Shown here: piece after piece, positions 22,167 to 33,901 of the stretch
How positions within the stretch are numbered: position 1 is the first letter of the stretch
Layout: every line of letters begins with the position of its first letter
Assembly: GCA_001566295.1 (NCBI GenBank)
Contig: KQ964257.1
Location: forward strand, 186,001 to 250,000
DNA length: 64,000 bases
Direction of reading: 5' to 3'
From: Microdochium bolleyi
Lineage: Eukaryota; Ascomycota; Sordariomycetes; Xylariales; Microdochiaceae
Notes under the pieces: model-generated
What the model was told of the DNA's origin: nothing
Seen by the model: the letters and a program-made list of their open reading frames with translations, nothing else
The model's database searches: none
Program-made: the position numbers and the translations under genes

Positions 22167-24973
22167 TTACATCTTGGAAGACAATCTCGGTTTGTAGACC
22201 ATCTGAACCCTCCCCGGGTGCTCTGCGCCAACATAGGTCCAGTCCAGCCCAGGTGCCGGAAGAGTCCCGCCCTTGATCTTGACCACTTGCTCCTCACCAG
22301 GCATAATGTCAAAGCCATTATCGCTGAGGGTCAGGCCCTCCACTTCCTCCAGCACAAATCCTAGGACAGGCCGCTCTGTAGTCACCGTGATATTGTCCCC
22401 AGAAGGTGCCATTTTGACGCTCACTTTACGATCAGCGAAATCCAGATACTTGTAAGGCTGGGGCCATGCCGTGTCGGTTGCCACAACTGCATCATTCCGG
22501 CGGAGTATGGCGTAGATGACGAATGGGTCGTGGCTGGCCGGGTCGAAAGGCCTGCGGTGAGCCGAAGTGACGTCCTCCGGGCTTGAAAGCTGCGGTCTTT
22601 TATTCTGGAATATCTCCGTTGTGGAATTGGCCTGCGCAAAGACGATCTTTGAAATTGGAGGCCCGATCTCCTTGCCGGATCTGATCGAGATCAGTCGGAC
22701 CTCGACAACTACCTGAACATCCTCAAGGCAGCTGCTGGCGACCCAGACGTCAAATGCGGGTATTGCTGTCAGCAAGGTCGGATCGGCGTGGCCAGACGTC
22801 CACTCCGGACATGACCTCGAGATGCCAATGTCCAGAGGCCGCAGTGCCCGGCTGATACTGTAAAAGGCTGGCTTTTTGACCATGTAGTAGTCGACCACAG
22901 CCCACGACATGGTCGGCCAGCAGTCGTTCAGCTGCCACACCAAGACGCCGCCGCACCTGCGAGATCCTCGTGCGCCCCACATCCGCCGCCATGCCTTGTA
23001 GGCGTACTTCATGGTGTCTGCCTGGAGGATCTGCGTCAGATGGGTGAACGACGGCAGATCATACGAGACGCGGAAGTTCTCGCACAAATATGTGTTGAGG
23101 CGGCGCTCGTGGTCCGCGGCTTTGTTTCGAAAGTCCATTGTCATGGAGCCGGGGAATCGCTGCTCGTCCTTCGACACCATTCGTCGTATAGTCTGGAAGT
23201 GAGGGTATGCTTCCATTCCGAACTCGCTCACGAAGCGGCCGCTGAGCTCATGAGAGTCTTGGTAGCGGCTCATCTGCCCGTGCCAGACTATGCGTATGAT
23301 TAGCTTGGTGAATGACACTGGCTATGCAGATGCAGGGGAAATCTTACTGTTCCACTGGTGGATATCACCAACGGTCGGATCGGTCGTATGTTTCCCGTCG
23401 CCCCAGGGGCTACCGGGATGGTATGTGGCCTGTGGATCCTCTTCCTTAAGGATGCGAGGTAACAAATCCTCGTAAATGTACCGTGCAGGAAACGACGATC
23501 TTTTCCATGATTCTGGGTCCTTGTCCTCGAAAACATAGTCGAGCTTGTACCTCTCCTGGACTTGGTAGTCTTCGTTGTTCCCAGCCCAGATTACAACCGA
23601 GGGATGGCATCTGAGCCGACGGATGTTCTGCCGCGCTTCGGCCTCGATGTTTGCGAGGAAGGCCGGAAACACGGGGTAATTCCCGCAGACAAAAGCGAAA
23701 TCGTGCCATACGAGAAGGCCTAGACTGTCGCAAGCTTCGAAAAGAGCATCATCTTCGTAGATCCCACCACCCCAGATACGGACCATGACTTGGTTGCTCT
23801 CAGCAAGCAATTTCATCCACTCAAAGTACTTCTGGGATGACATGTTCGCGAGGAAGCTATCAGCCGGGATCCAGCATGAGCCGCCCGCAAACGTGTCAAC
23901 GCCATTGATGCGAAAGTAGAATGACTTGCCGAAGGCATCAGGCTCCTGGATGAGCTCACAGCGACGGAAACCGATCATCTTGGATCTGGAGTCAAGCTCG
24001 GTCTTCCCACGGATGATTGTTGCCGAGAGTCGATAACGATGCTGGGCTCCGTGCCCAGCCACATGCCAGAGTTTGATGTCCTCAATCTGGAACGCGGTTG
24101 CTACTACGCCGCTAGGGTCGAGTGTGCAGTTCTTCTCGAATACAATGACGTCGTCGAAGGACAGGGTGAGAATGACAAGGTCATCCTTGGAAGTGACACC
24201 GTCCACGCGTGCGGACAAAACCCCGGCACAGGTTTTCAGGTTTGTGTCAAGCTCATATCGCGCCCACAAGTCGTCAACCCTCGCTTGGTATTCTTCCACG
24301 TACACGGGACGCCAGGGCCCCGCAGTCATCAAGATCGGACCCCAGTCCCAGCCCCAGTTGTACTGAGCCTTGCGGACTGGGATGCGGCTCTCTTCGGTCT
24401 GTCTTGCGAAGAAGTCGTGCTCCGGGTGCTGCCGGACTAGCTCACGACCGCGTAAGAGAGCGGACTGGAAATCGATCTCGAGGAGGTTCTCGCCCTCATC
24501 GCGGAGTAGGTTGCTAACATCGATCCGGTGTGCGAGGTGCATGTTTTCCGAGACAAGAATTTCGACACCATTGAGGGTGACCCTTGCGAAGGTGTCCAGG
24601 CCTTCAAAGACGAGAGTGGTAGTGACGCCGTCGAGTCGACCCTGCGTCATGGGTGCCACAAATTGTACTCGATACGTCCAGTCTCTTTCGGCGACCCATT
24701 GTACGTCCAGTTCGTTCAGGTCACAGAACGGATCCGCGATTCTGATGTGCGAAACGGGTCAGTAGTGCATGGAAGCGTCTCCCCTCACGAGGCAGTCTGG
24801 ATCCCCCCTGCAAGAACGTACATGTCGTTGGCCAAAAGGTCAAGGTGTACCTGCGAAGGGACCTTTGCGACGGGCAACCACGCTTGAGAGGTGCCGCCAG
24901 TCTCTCTGAAGGTCCAGCCAGTGCTCAAGTCGTGCCGTCTACGCTGCATGATTGCGCTGTTCCCCAGCGACAT
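22167..24973 (-). CDS. Intracellular GH2 beta-mannosidase
   Basis: Three exons, 24973-24822, 24741-23348 and 23287-22167, give 888 residues. Residues 1-210 are the sugar-binding jelly-roll domain (DLSTGWTFRE near the start), then an Ig-like domain, then the GH2 TIM barrel. The acid/base is Glu441 in WAGNNEDYQ and the nucleophile is Glu537 in VSEFGMEAYP. HQWNIWHG, split by intron 2, is also a family mark. There is no signal peptide and the length matches the intracellular mannosidase-B type, so it probably trims beta-1,4-mannobiose or short N-glycan/mannan pieces in the cytosol. An upstream in-frame GTG is not used; the ATG at 24973 gives the conserved N-terminus. It diverges from the flavocytochrome-like gene across 452 nt. 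Confidence 0.9.
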
Positions 24974-25425
24974 GTTGAAGGGTGCCCGGGGAACGAACCA
25001 TGTCAAAATCTCCTCAATGACATGACTAGACCTTTTAACACCAAGTCTCACGGCAACCCCAAGCGGTTGGAGATTCTAAACCGCGTCAGACTGGGGCCTG
25101 CTGTGTGGCTAAAGACCCGAGGGTACATATCCCTGGTGATTACAGCCATTCTCCCCGCTGCGCATCGGGGTACAAATCCCCGTCCTAACCCTAGCCTCGC
25201 GGCACTTATTTCCGTCGCTGTGCGAGGGAATATGTACGCCGCTTTCGTGCATTGCCGGCGCCGGACCCGGCCTGAGGCGCGTAGCAGGCATTTCATTTTA
25301 TCATGCACATGCTGATATGTCACCGCCACATTCTCTGCCCTGGCCGGGCTTCAACGACAACTCTTGCAGCCATACCACATAGTACATTGATCAATGTGTG
25401 CACTGTCTGCTAGCGCTCGCCTACC
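24974..25425. promoter_or_regulatory. Divergent promoter shared by beta-mannosidase and flavocytochrome-like genes
   Basis: A 452-nt non-coding region between two outward-facing starts. It contains CCGGCGCCGG at 25255-25264, which includes CGG-N2-CCG, the arrangement bound by some Zn2Cys6 dimers. It also contains CTGGGG at 25091-25096 and its kind on the other strand near 25155 (CCCCGC), both fitting the CreA consensus SYGGRG. These are sequence matches only. Confidence 0.45.
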
Positions 25426-27130
25426 ATGAGTCGAACCTGGACACTCTCAGAAGGCAAGCAGCCGTAGATGAGATATACATGCAGCGCCGATGGATCAGGG
25501 GGCTAACTGTGAGCAGTGCAGAAACACCACAGTGGCGATGATTGTTGGATGGCTATTCATGGCAGAGTCTACGATGTGAGCAGGACTTCAGCCCCTTCAG
25601 TTGAGCAGACTGACTGACATGTCGCCGTCACAAGATCACGGCATTTCTCCCTAGCCACCCAGGTGGTCGGGCTGTGCTCCTGCAGCAAGCAGGAAAGGAC
25701 GCCTCTGCAGCCTTCGATGCGGTCCATCCTGTAGATTTGATCGACGGATCTCTGAAGCCTGGCCAGTGTCTTGGTCTGCTTGCGCCCTCAACAGAGGAGA
25801 TCTCGGAGTCAGAGGGTGCAGCCAACGCGGTCCATGTCGGTGCGCCTGCTCCTGGGCCAGCCGACGCCGAACCTGCACTTGATCAAGTCCTCAGCATTCT
25901 CGAAATGGAGCAGCACGCTTTGAGGAAGCTAAGCCCCAAGGCTGTCTCTTACTATGCCTCGGCAACGGACGATGAGATCACCAAGATTCAGAACAGCAGC
26001 ATCTTCCAATCAATTCTCTTGCGGCCGCGGGTTTTTGTTGACTGCACACGATGCTCCTTGGAGACTACCATCCTCGGCCAGCAAGTAGGACTACCCATCT
26101 ATGTATCTCCTGCAGCAATGGCCAAACTGGCGCACCCGGCGGGCGAGGCTGGCATCGCGGGCGCTTGTTCGGAATTCAAGGCATTGCAGATCATCAGTCA
26201 CAACGCATCGATGTCCGTACCGGCTATTGTCGATGCAGGGAAAGACACGGTGTTTGCATGGCAGCTTTATGTCTTGAAAGATATTCAAGCCACGGAGAAG
26301 CGCCTGGCGCAGATGCGGGCCATTCCGCAAGTCAAATTCATTGTGCTGACTCTCGATGCGCCCTTTCCGGGCAAACGAGAAGCAGATGAGCGTTTCAAGA
26401 TGGCCGAGGCCGCGGGAGGAGCGCCGCCACAGGCTTGGGGGACCGAGTCGTCCCTGACTTGGCAGAAGACTTTGGCGTGGCTGGCCCTGCACACATCTCT
26501 ACCCGTCGTGCTGAAGGGGATCCAGACTTATGAGGATGCATACGCAGCTACGTTCTTCCCTAGCGTCAAAGGCATCATCTTGTCCAATCACGGAGGGCGG
26601 GCACTGGACACGACAACCACACCCATCCAGACACTCTTGGAGATCCGCAGGTTCTGCCCGCAAGTGCTCGACAAGATCGACGTCTTGATCGACGGTGGCA
26701 TCAGAAGGGGCACAGACGTCGTCAAGGCATTGGCTTTGGGGGCGAAAGGCGTCGGTCTCGGCAGAGCTGCGCTGTACGGCCTTGCTGTGGGAGGTAGGCA
26801 AGGGGTCGAGCGGTGTTTGCAGAGTACGTGCACCCCCGATCTGACTGACGTTGACGAGTTACGCTTTTTGCTGTACTGACAATCGGTAGTACTTGCCGAT
26901 GAAACTGCCACGGCGATGAGGCTCCTTGGCGTTGAGTGTGTCGATCAACTCGGACAGAGACATGTAAGATACATGAATTGAGGATGTCTCATCGAGAACA
27001 CCACCACGATCGTACTGGCTAACATTGTGTCACCTGTGAGCAGATTAATGTAAACGCCTTGCAAGCACAACTGTACAGTGGCCCTCCTGGGCTTGATCAA
27101 GTCGACGCAGACTTGAAACCGAAGCTATAA
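25426..27130 (+). CDS. Flavocytochrome b2-like FMN 2-hydroxyacid dehydrogenase
   Basis: Five exons: 25426-25453, 25517-25575, 25635-26823, 26890-26963 and 27044-27130, giving 478 residues. Intron 1 has a GC donor (aag|gcaagc), which is the only way the start joins in frame to the conserved cytochrome b5 core. Residues 1-78 are the b5 domain, with haem ligands His37 (LPSHPGG) and His60 (FDAVHP). Residues about 110-450 are the FMN barrel: SPAAMAKLAHP, LTLDAPFPGKREAD, active-site His348 in LSNHGGRALD, and DGGIRRGTD with GLGRAALYG for FMN phosphate. The last exons restore the usual C-terminal tail, which a one-exon reading would lose. Yeast flavocytochrome b2 oxidises L-lactate and passes electrons to cytochrome c in mitochondria. 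No clear mitochondrial presequence is visible here, so location and exact substrate (lactate, mandelate or another 2-hydroxyacid) are open. Confidence 0.9.
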
Positions 27131-27885
27131 TTTTAGATACAAGTTTTGCGGAAGGTTGGACAGAGCAACTGCCCTGGTTATAGAAGATTGGGCGTTCCGT
27201 GAGTCACTTTGGGGATTCAGTTTCAGCAACGGCACCTCTAGCCAGGTGGTCGGACTGTAGAGTGCCCTTGTTCTTCATCGATAGAAAAGTCAGGACTTCA
27301 CACTGCCCTACGAGCATACTCGAATTGTGCGGTGATTTTCCATGAGGTCTCATGAATTGCCAGTCTGCAAGCAATCTGCTATGTGTGACTACCACATGCT
27401 GCGTTCATTCGTTTGGCCGGAGGATCGGATTGGGTCGATTGCCGGGAATCGCTCACACACACAACACAGACCCGTGAGGAAGCCAAGGGCACCCATGGTC
27501 CTCTTACAGATCAGGTTAATGTATCGGAACTAGAGATGTTATGAATTGCGATGGGCCCTAGAGCGTGGATCGGTGGGCGGGGTTGTCAAGCTGGTCCCAT
27601 GCTTCCGGTGCTCAGCTAGCCTGGGTAGATATAATCCCGACACTAGCAGGCCCAAAATCCGGGGCCCCGTCGCACGCGTTGTGGGGAAAACGTCCAAGGT
27701 TGCACTCTGATGAGTGTCAAACTCATACCCTACCATGGGACCAATCTATAAGAGTCTCTTGTCCCTCGCTTGCGGTACCCCATAATCCTGCCTATCAAGG
27801 CACAAGGGAACGCATGATTCCCTCCAATCGATAATTCGCGCGACCACAACAACCACCGACATCACCAACCCCACTGTCTTGCGAC
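27131..27885. other. Intergenic region before the sugar transporter gene
   Basis: 3' flank of the flavocytochrome-like gene and promoter of the transporter. No gene is supported. Confidence 0.4.
27741..27752 (+). promoter_or_regulatory. CCAAT and TATA elements of the sugar transporter gene
   Basis: CCAAT at 27741-27745 is immediately followed by TATAAG at 27747-27752, 134 nt before the ATG at 27886. The close pairing is unusual but the TATA spacing is ordinary. Confidence 0.45.
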
Positions 27886-29936
27886 ATGAACGACCCCAAG
27901 GGGGCGTCTGCTTCCCCACAGACAATGTTGGTGGAGCGAGCAGATGTTGACGATGGTGCTGCGGCATACGCGACCATCATGGCGACTCAGAAGCCAGACC
28001 CTAGAGGCCCTGGCTACGTCAGGCTGTATCTTCTGGCCGGAGTATGTTTCTTTTGCTCAACCATGAATGGCAAGTCCCCACCCTTGAGAGACTCTGTAGC
28101 TCTTGGTCGGCGTCGGAATAGCTGATCTGATGCGATCTGCGAGAACAGGATTCGACAGTGCTCTACTTGGGTCCATCAACGCGCTGCCTAATTACACCAG
28201 CTACTTTGGGCTTCCAGCCAACGGCAACGCCAGTACCGGCATTGTGTTCGCCATCTTTCAGGTTAGTTTCAGCCAGCCGCCGAAAGCCATACTGAGCCCA
28301 GCGACTCCAGTTGCTAATGGCGTGCCGAACAAACAGATCGGTCAAATGTGCGGAGCCTTGTTCATATGGATGACCGACTGGTACGGCCGGACCTGGCACA
28401 TGTTCATGGGCTGCCTCGGAGTGTGCGTCGGAGTTGTGGTAACTGCGCTTGCCACCAGTCTCCCTATGTTCATCGGGGGCCGATTCATCCTCTCCTTCTT
28501 TGCGACATGTGCCCACACAGCGGCACCACTGTATCTGGTGGAAATCGCCCCGCCAGCCTACAGAGGGACCATCGCAGGCTTGTACAACACTTTTTACAAT
28601 GTGGTACAGTTCAGCAACATTCGGGATTGTGTCAGGATTGTGTTATTAATTATCATGTGCAGGGATCCATATTAGCGACTTCGTCTGTGTACGCCTGTCA
28701 CCTGTACCTGTCCGACCAGGGAGACCTGGACTGGAGAATCCCCTTGTGGATACAGATGGTCTGCCCAGCAGTCGTTGTGCTTCTCGTCAAGCTCTTTCCT
28801 GAGTCTCCTCGTTGGTAAGCTGGAGCCTTGGCACGCGGGTCCGCGATTCGACAGTGTTGCATAGCGTAGCTAACAACCGGAGAAGGCTCGTAGCACAGAA
28901 CCGCCACGACGAAGCAAAGAACGTCATCGCAATGTATCACGCAAACGGAGATCACAAACACCCTCTGGTCGAACTGCAGATGAAGGAGATGATGAGGTCG
29001 GCCGAGACATCAGATGCTGCCAGTTGGAAGGACCTCTTTGACCTCCGGGTTCTGGTCGAGACCCGGTCGAGCCGGTACCGACTCATGCTTAACATAGCCT
29101 TCTCATGGTTTGGTCAATTTAGCGGGAACAACATTAGTAAGTTCTGAGAAGGTTGGCGATAGGCACCCGCCTTTCTTGATCTTTATTCCAACAACACCAC
29201 GTTTCTAACCCCAATGTCAGTCTCGTACTACCTCCCCATTATGCTGGCCGGCGTCGGCATCACCGACACCAACACCAAATTGATACTGAACATTGTCTAT
29301 TCCGTCATCGGCTGGGTGTTCTCCACGGCCGGGTCCCGGTTCCACGACGTCGTCGGCCGCCGCAAGATGCTGATCGGTTCCGCCATTGGCATGACTCTGT
29401 GCCTTGCGCTCGTGGCAGGCTGCTCGGCTGGGTGGACCAACTACCACAACAAGGGGGCCTCTACCGCCAGCATCGTCTTCATCTTCCTGTTCGGCGCAGT
29501 GTTCTCTGCTGGGTTCACGCCCATGCAGCCAATCTACCCGGCCGAGGTTGTCAGCAACAAGATGCGTGCCAAGGCCATGGGCACGTTCAAGCTCACTGCT
29601 GGCGCGGCCGGGTTCCTTAACACATTTGTCGGGCCCATCGCCCTTTCCAACGTAAGCTCCCTTGCGATTCTTTCCTGGATCACGAATGGGCAGCTTTTCA
29701 CGAAGCGAATTCAAAAGCTAATGTGTCACATTTCATAGATTGGCTACTGGTTCTACGTATTCTTCGTGGCTTGGGACAGCTTCGAAGTTGCGTTCATGTA
29801 CTTTTTCTTCGTGGAGACTCAAGGTCTTACTCTGGAAGAGCTTGATAATGTTTTTGAGGCAAAGAACCCGCGTCTGGCATCTTTGGAGACAAAGAAGAGA
29901 CAGCGAATGATCATGAGGGGAGAACCTATTGCTTGA
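27886..29936 (+). CDS. MFS sugar transporter (hexose/polyol type)
   Basis: Seven exons: 27886-28069, 28149-28261, 28337-28603, 28663-28814, 28886-29136, 29221-29651 and 29739-29936, giving 531 residues. Intron 1 has a GC donor (atg|gcaagt); the others are GT-AG. The join restores the first-helix signature [19 protein letters not shown]. Further sugar-porter marks are DWYGRTWH after helix 2, GRFILSF, the PESPRW motif closing the N-terminal half, SGNNIISYYLP in helix 7, VGRRK, and the C-terminal [15 protein letters not shown]. Twelve helices fit. It is a plasma-membrane proton-coupled importer; substrates in this subfamily include hexoses, lactose-type disaccharides and other oligosaccharides. 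Lying next to an intracellular beta-mannosidase, it could import mannobiose or mannose, which is inference. Confidence 0.9.
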
Positions 29937-31481
29937 GACCCCGGGTCATATTCCAGGACCCTAAGCCTCTTGATATCCTGCTATAGGGAGAGCTGTACTG
30001 CCCTTTCTCGTACTCTTCGATACAAATAGGAGATGCTACACAACCACGAGAGATTGACAATAATCGTCGGAAAATGCAAAATATCAGAGCACCAACAACT
30101 CCGGGGAGACTGCGCCACCATCCAAGGATGTCAGGCATTGCAAGACCGGAGAAAACACAGATGGTTCATTAACCTGACGTCAAGAGCCGCCCGCGGCTGA
30201 TTATGCCTTGGACCTGGCCGTTCACGCTGCTGAATCGTATGTACCCGCACGCCTCGCTCTCAATGGGCACCCTTGCAAGACTTTTGAAGTCCTAGCGGCA
30301 GTCCCGCTTGGGACAGTGGTACAGTGCCTGATGATCTTCTGGGGAGTCAGAAGTTACAATAACGCTCAATCTAGCGGGATGAACGGTGCTTAATCGAGAA
30401 AATTGTTAACCCTCACGTACCGTTAGGTCTCTTGAGTTAGCGTATCATGCAGCTACTGACCGGCGATAGCGATAATATAGTTAGTTATATAAACGAGATG
30501 CTATGCCCTTTAAGTAGTAGGTCCAACCTTGATATATCCTATACCTCGTTGAACTGGAACCCCTAAAAGGGCTTGAGCGACTGCGATACTTTAGTTGAGC
30601 CTCCGTATGTAAATAGTCGTAAGTAGATAAAGCGCCTCGGTGACTGTAGAGATTATGGGAGGTGCGGAGACGAGGAAACTGCTAATAAATTCAAGAGCTC
30701 ATAGGTTTGAAAACCCCAGTGTATATGGTAGATCACCAAAGCACTTAAACCAAATTTTAGTAACCTTACCGTTACATTACGTCGTTTTACATTGACGGTA
30801 CAAACTTCATTAACATAAGCTCTATAACTATATCATTCCGCTCGAACTAGAGCCGTCCTAGGTTTTATAAAATAGGTGTCTGTTTCTCGTTCGGCTTACA
30901 CTGATCCTCGGAGCTCTCATACTCAGCTTAAGTTCCTACGCCTGAGAGGCTTTAAACTCTATGTTGAGTATCAGTGATAGAGAAGCCCAGCGGATGAGTC
31001 TTCAATACTCCATTTACTTTCATCCCATTCTTCTTGGGTACGATCTGATCCACAAGTTTTGGGGACAAGCACGCATGGATTTGTCATTTCGCGTGATTTC
31101 TTCTGTGGTGGGCAAGAGTACTGTGGGGGAGGTCGGCAACAGCTAGACAGAGCAACTCGATCAACGGATGTCCCATGGATGTCCATGTTCCCCTGGATAC
31201 GCTGCTTCGACATGATGAATTTCAAAAACCGTTTGCTGGGGGAAAATTCTCCGACACATAGCTACTGACACAATGGAAAACTTCAAGGTCAAATACGATG
31301 ATTCACAAGTGGCAAATATGACAACGTGAAGCAAAGCAGAGAGCTCTGGGTCGAGGAAGTGCTTCAAGCTGGACAAGCCAGCCTGGCAACAGGTATCTCC
31401 TGTCACCACAGTACTGAAATGTTGCCCAAATGCGCTGTTAAACCATTCGCCTGAGTGTGTGGGACTTGCGCGGCGAGGGTC
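29937..31481. other. Gene-free region with AT-rich island
   Basis: About 1.5 kb. The first part is the transporter's 3' flank. About 30400-30970 is markedly AT/TA-rich with scattered TATA-type strings and no coding signal. The right part is ordinary 3' flank of the minus-strand HeLo-like gene. Confidence 0.45.
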
Positions 31482-32856
31482 CTACCGAAACTCGTTGCTG
31501 CCGTCCAGTCTCCGCTTTCTTATCTCGTTCGCAGATGGTCTCCCTTCTGTTCCTGCTTCGGGAGCGGGAGGCGCCGTGTGCCTGCCCGAAGTGTAGGGAT
31601 CCCTCGAAACAGACGGTTTCGCCGGAGACTCCGTGTGGGCAACCACCCCTGGGTTGGGCAGCAGAGTGCCGCTTGGCACTGCCCCAAAGCGGCTGTTGTA
31701 CCGGTCTGTTGACAATTTCTGTAGTGTGGCGTCCGCCATGGACCCGACCAGCTGTGCCGAGTTGTTCTTGGCCATGACCTTCTTGACGTCAAAGAGGTCC
31801 GCCAGCGTAGTGACCACAACTTGGTCGCTGTCATCGTCTGCAATGACTTCTCCAATGATGTGGATCTTCTGGCTCGATATGTCGGAGGCAAGATTGCAGA
31901 CTTCCAGGCACTGCCTTGACATATCAATATCCTCCTGCAGGCGTAACCGCTCTTTCTCCCTGTCGAGACTGCCAGCATCAAGAAGAACGACGAGGCGTTG
32001 CTGCAAGCGACTGATTGTCTCTGCGAGCGTGAGCTGGCTCTGGGTCATGGCCTTCTTTGTCAGGATCTGGGCCTGGAACTGGTCCTGGAAGCGCGAGCCA
32101 TCTGGATCAGTTGGGGACGGCTGCTCTGCTGCTGCCTGTCGTAGTGTCGGTTGCTCTTCCTGGAAACGGGCCAAAACTGTTTTGGCTTGCTGGCAGATTT
32201 TGAGGCATTGCTCGGTGACAGCCTTCTCGTCGTTGAGGTCAACGGTGGCTTCCGGGTCGGGGCTTGGTCCGATCCATAGCAATTCGATCTTTTCATGAAT
32301 GCGCTGCAGCTGCATGTCGAGGTTGTAGATGGTATCCTGGACGAGCTCGTTGTAGCCCTCGAGGACAGAGTGCGTCTGTTTTGTTGTGCGCCTGGACGCG
32401 ACGTCAGTGGACTGTTCACGGCAACAGCCAGGCAGGGATCAGGACGGCGACAAACATGACGATGGTGCCCAGGCCAACCTGCAGAGTGCACTTGTAGCTT
32501 GCTAGGGTGTCGGTGAAGTCCTTGAGGGTGCCTCTTTTGAATTCCATCTTGGCCCAGTCCTTAAGTGGCATCTGCGAGCGCCTGTTGAAGGCACTGAGGG
32601 CATCCTTGAACTCGCAGCAGATCTTGCTGCAGTGCTCAATCGGGCCTCTGATCAGGGACAAGCTTGCCGGGTCGAGACTGGCAGCGTCCTCGGCGGCGCC
32701 CAGGATGGCGACAAGCTCGGCCAGCTCGGTGGACAGCTGGGCCATTGCCTTGTCGCGCCCCTTGTACCGCTCGACGGCGTCGTGGACCGTCTTGGCTGCC
32801 TGCAGAGCCACGGCCACGACGCTGATTGCCGAGGCGGCGGTGCTGAACGGGTCCAT
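31482..32856 (-). CDS. HeLo-like / fungal STAND N-terminal domain protein without NACHT
   Basis: Exons 32856-32456 and 32391-31482 with a 64-nt intron (ctgac branch site) give 436 residues. The start MDPFSTAASAISVVAVALQA and following helices, then KDWAKMEFKRGTLKDFTDTL and LASYKCTLQVGLGTIVMRTT, are typical of the helical N-terminal domain found in fungal NLR-like proteins and in the azaphilone-cluster protein L family. Related helical N-domains in HeLo/HeLo-like proteins can trigger membrane damage and cell death. Here no nucleotide-binding or repeat domain follows. Instead residues about 170-310 are coiled-coil-like helices, then a conserved-looking VVVTTLADLFDVKK segment, then about 80 disordered residues. 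A role in self-recognition signalling is inference. An ATG-less upstream extension of the frame was not used. Confidence 0.82.
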
Positions 32857-33901
32857 CGTCAGGGGGGCGGTAGTACGATGTTTGCTGGGCAAGGGCAACG
32901 GTTTGCGTGATGTGGTGCGACTCGAGATCCTGTCCTTGTCGTGTCGCGCACAGCTGGGTGCGTCTTTAATAGTGTACGTAAGTGCCAACATAAGGCTCCG
33001 CCAATACAGATTCTCAGGCTGCGAACCCCACGCGGCAGCGTGGCGGTCCAATAGCCTGCCATCTGTAGGCGCCCAGGGGGGGGGGGGGGGGGAAGAGCGC
33101 GGAACCCAGGCGGCTCAGGTGAGACAGGAACCAACAAAGAGGCACCTCGTCGGACCCGGAGGCCCCCCGGACAGCACATCATTTGACCGTTGGAGGGTCA
33201 GTCCAACACAGGTCCAAATCACGCAGCATCGGAGTTTCAGCCAATTCAAGACCTTCATGAATGAACACACGCTGGCGATTTGTAGCTAGGACTTTACATA
33301 CATACTAATGAATAGCTCTCATGGAAACAGTAGGCCACGAATATCAGAAGGACATTGCTCGAGGATACCAGGATCTTAGCACCAAGTTTGTTGAAAAGTG
33401 GTCCCCAGTACCTCATTCGTAGGATAATGACACCCGCCTCGTTGTTCAGAGAGCAGTTTGTTTTGATCTGGATACCGCAGTAAGAATATGTAGCAGAGCG
33501 GGGTTGGAAGCCTGAATGTTAGCAGCATCTTGTAGAGGCTGGCCAGTACAATCGAGTTGAGCACGGATAAATATGCCAACCTTTCTTAGCTGTGAATCAC
33601 CCTGGATGGAAGCGGCCGCACAATACTCTCCAATGCTTCTGGCTTTTTTGACCCTAACAATCTGTTTATCCCAACATGCTGTAACGTGCCGGGCCAATCG
33701 TAGCCAATAGCGACCATTGGATAAGCCGAGAGCGTCATTGACGCTCACTTCGCAAGGGTCTCTAGGCGGGGGAGGCGCTGACGGCTGTCGCATCACATCA
33801 CTTGCGGGCGGTATTGCAGTCCGATCTGAGGTGGTCTCGTATGTCGACAAGCCGAGAAAACATAAAGGCAGACCAAGACCACCAGCGAGGCAATCTCGAC
33901 C
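32857..33901. promoter_or_regulatory. Divergent promoter region of HeLo-like and sulfotransferase-like genes
   Basis: About 1 kb, no gene supported. It contains a run of 17 consecutive G bases at 33076-33092. Small frames are not conserved-looking. Confidence 0.4.
33076..33092 (+). repeat. G17 homopolymer
   Basis: Seventeen consecutive G, 220 nt upstream of the HeLo-like gene's ATG (on its template side). Such runs can form G-quadruplexes and vary in length. The exact count may also be a sequencing artefact. Confidence 0.7.

Noticed and set aside
26824..26879. Single-exon end of the flavocytochrome-like protein at 26879
   Set aside because: It would lose the conserved C-terminal tail; a GT-AG intron at 26824 and two further exons restore it.
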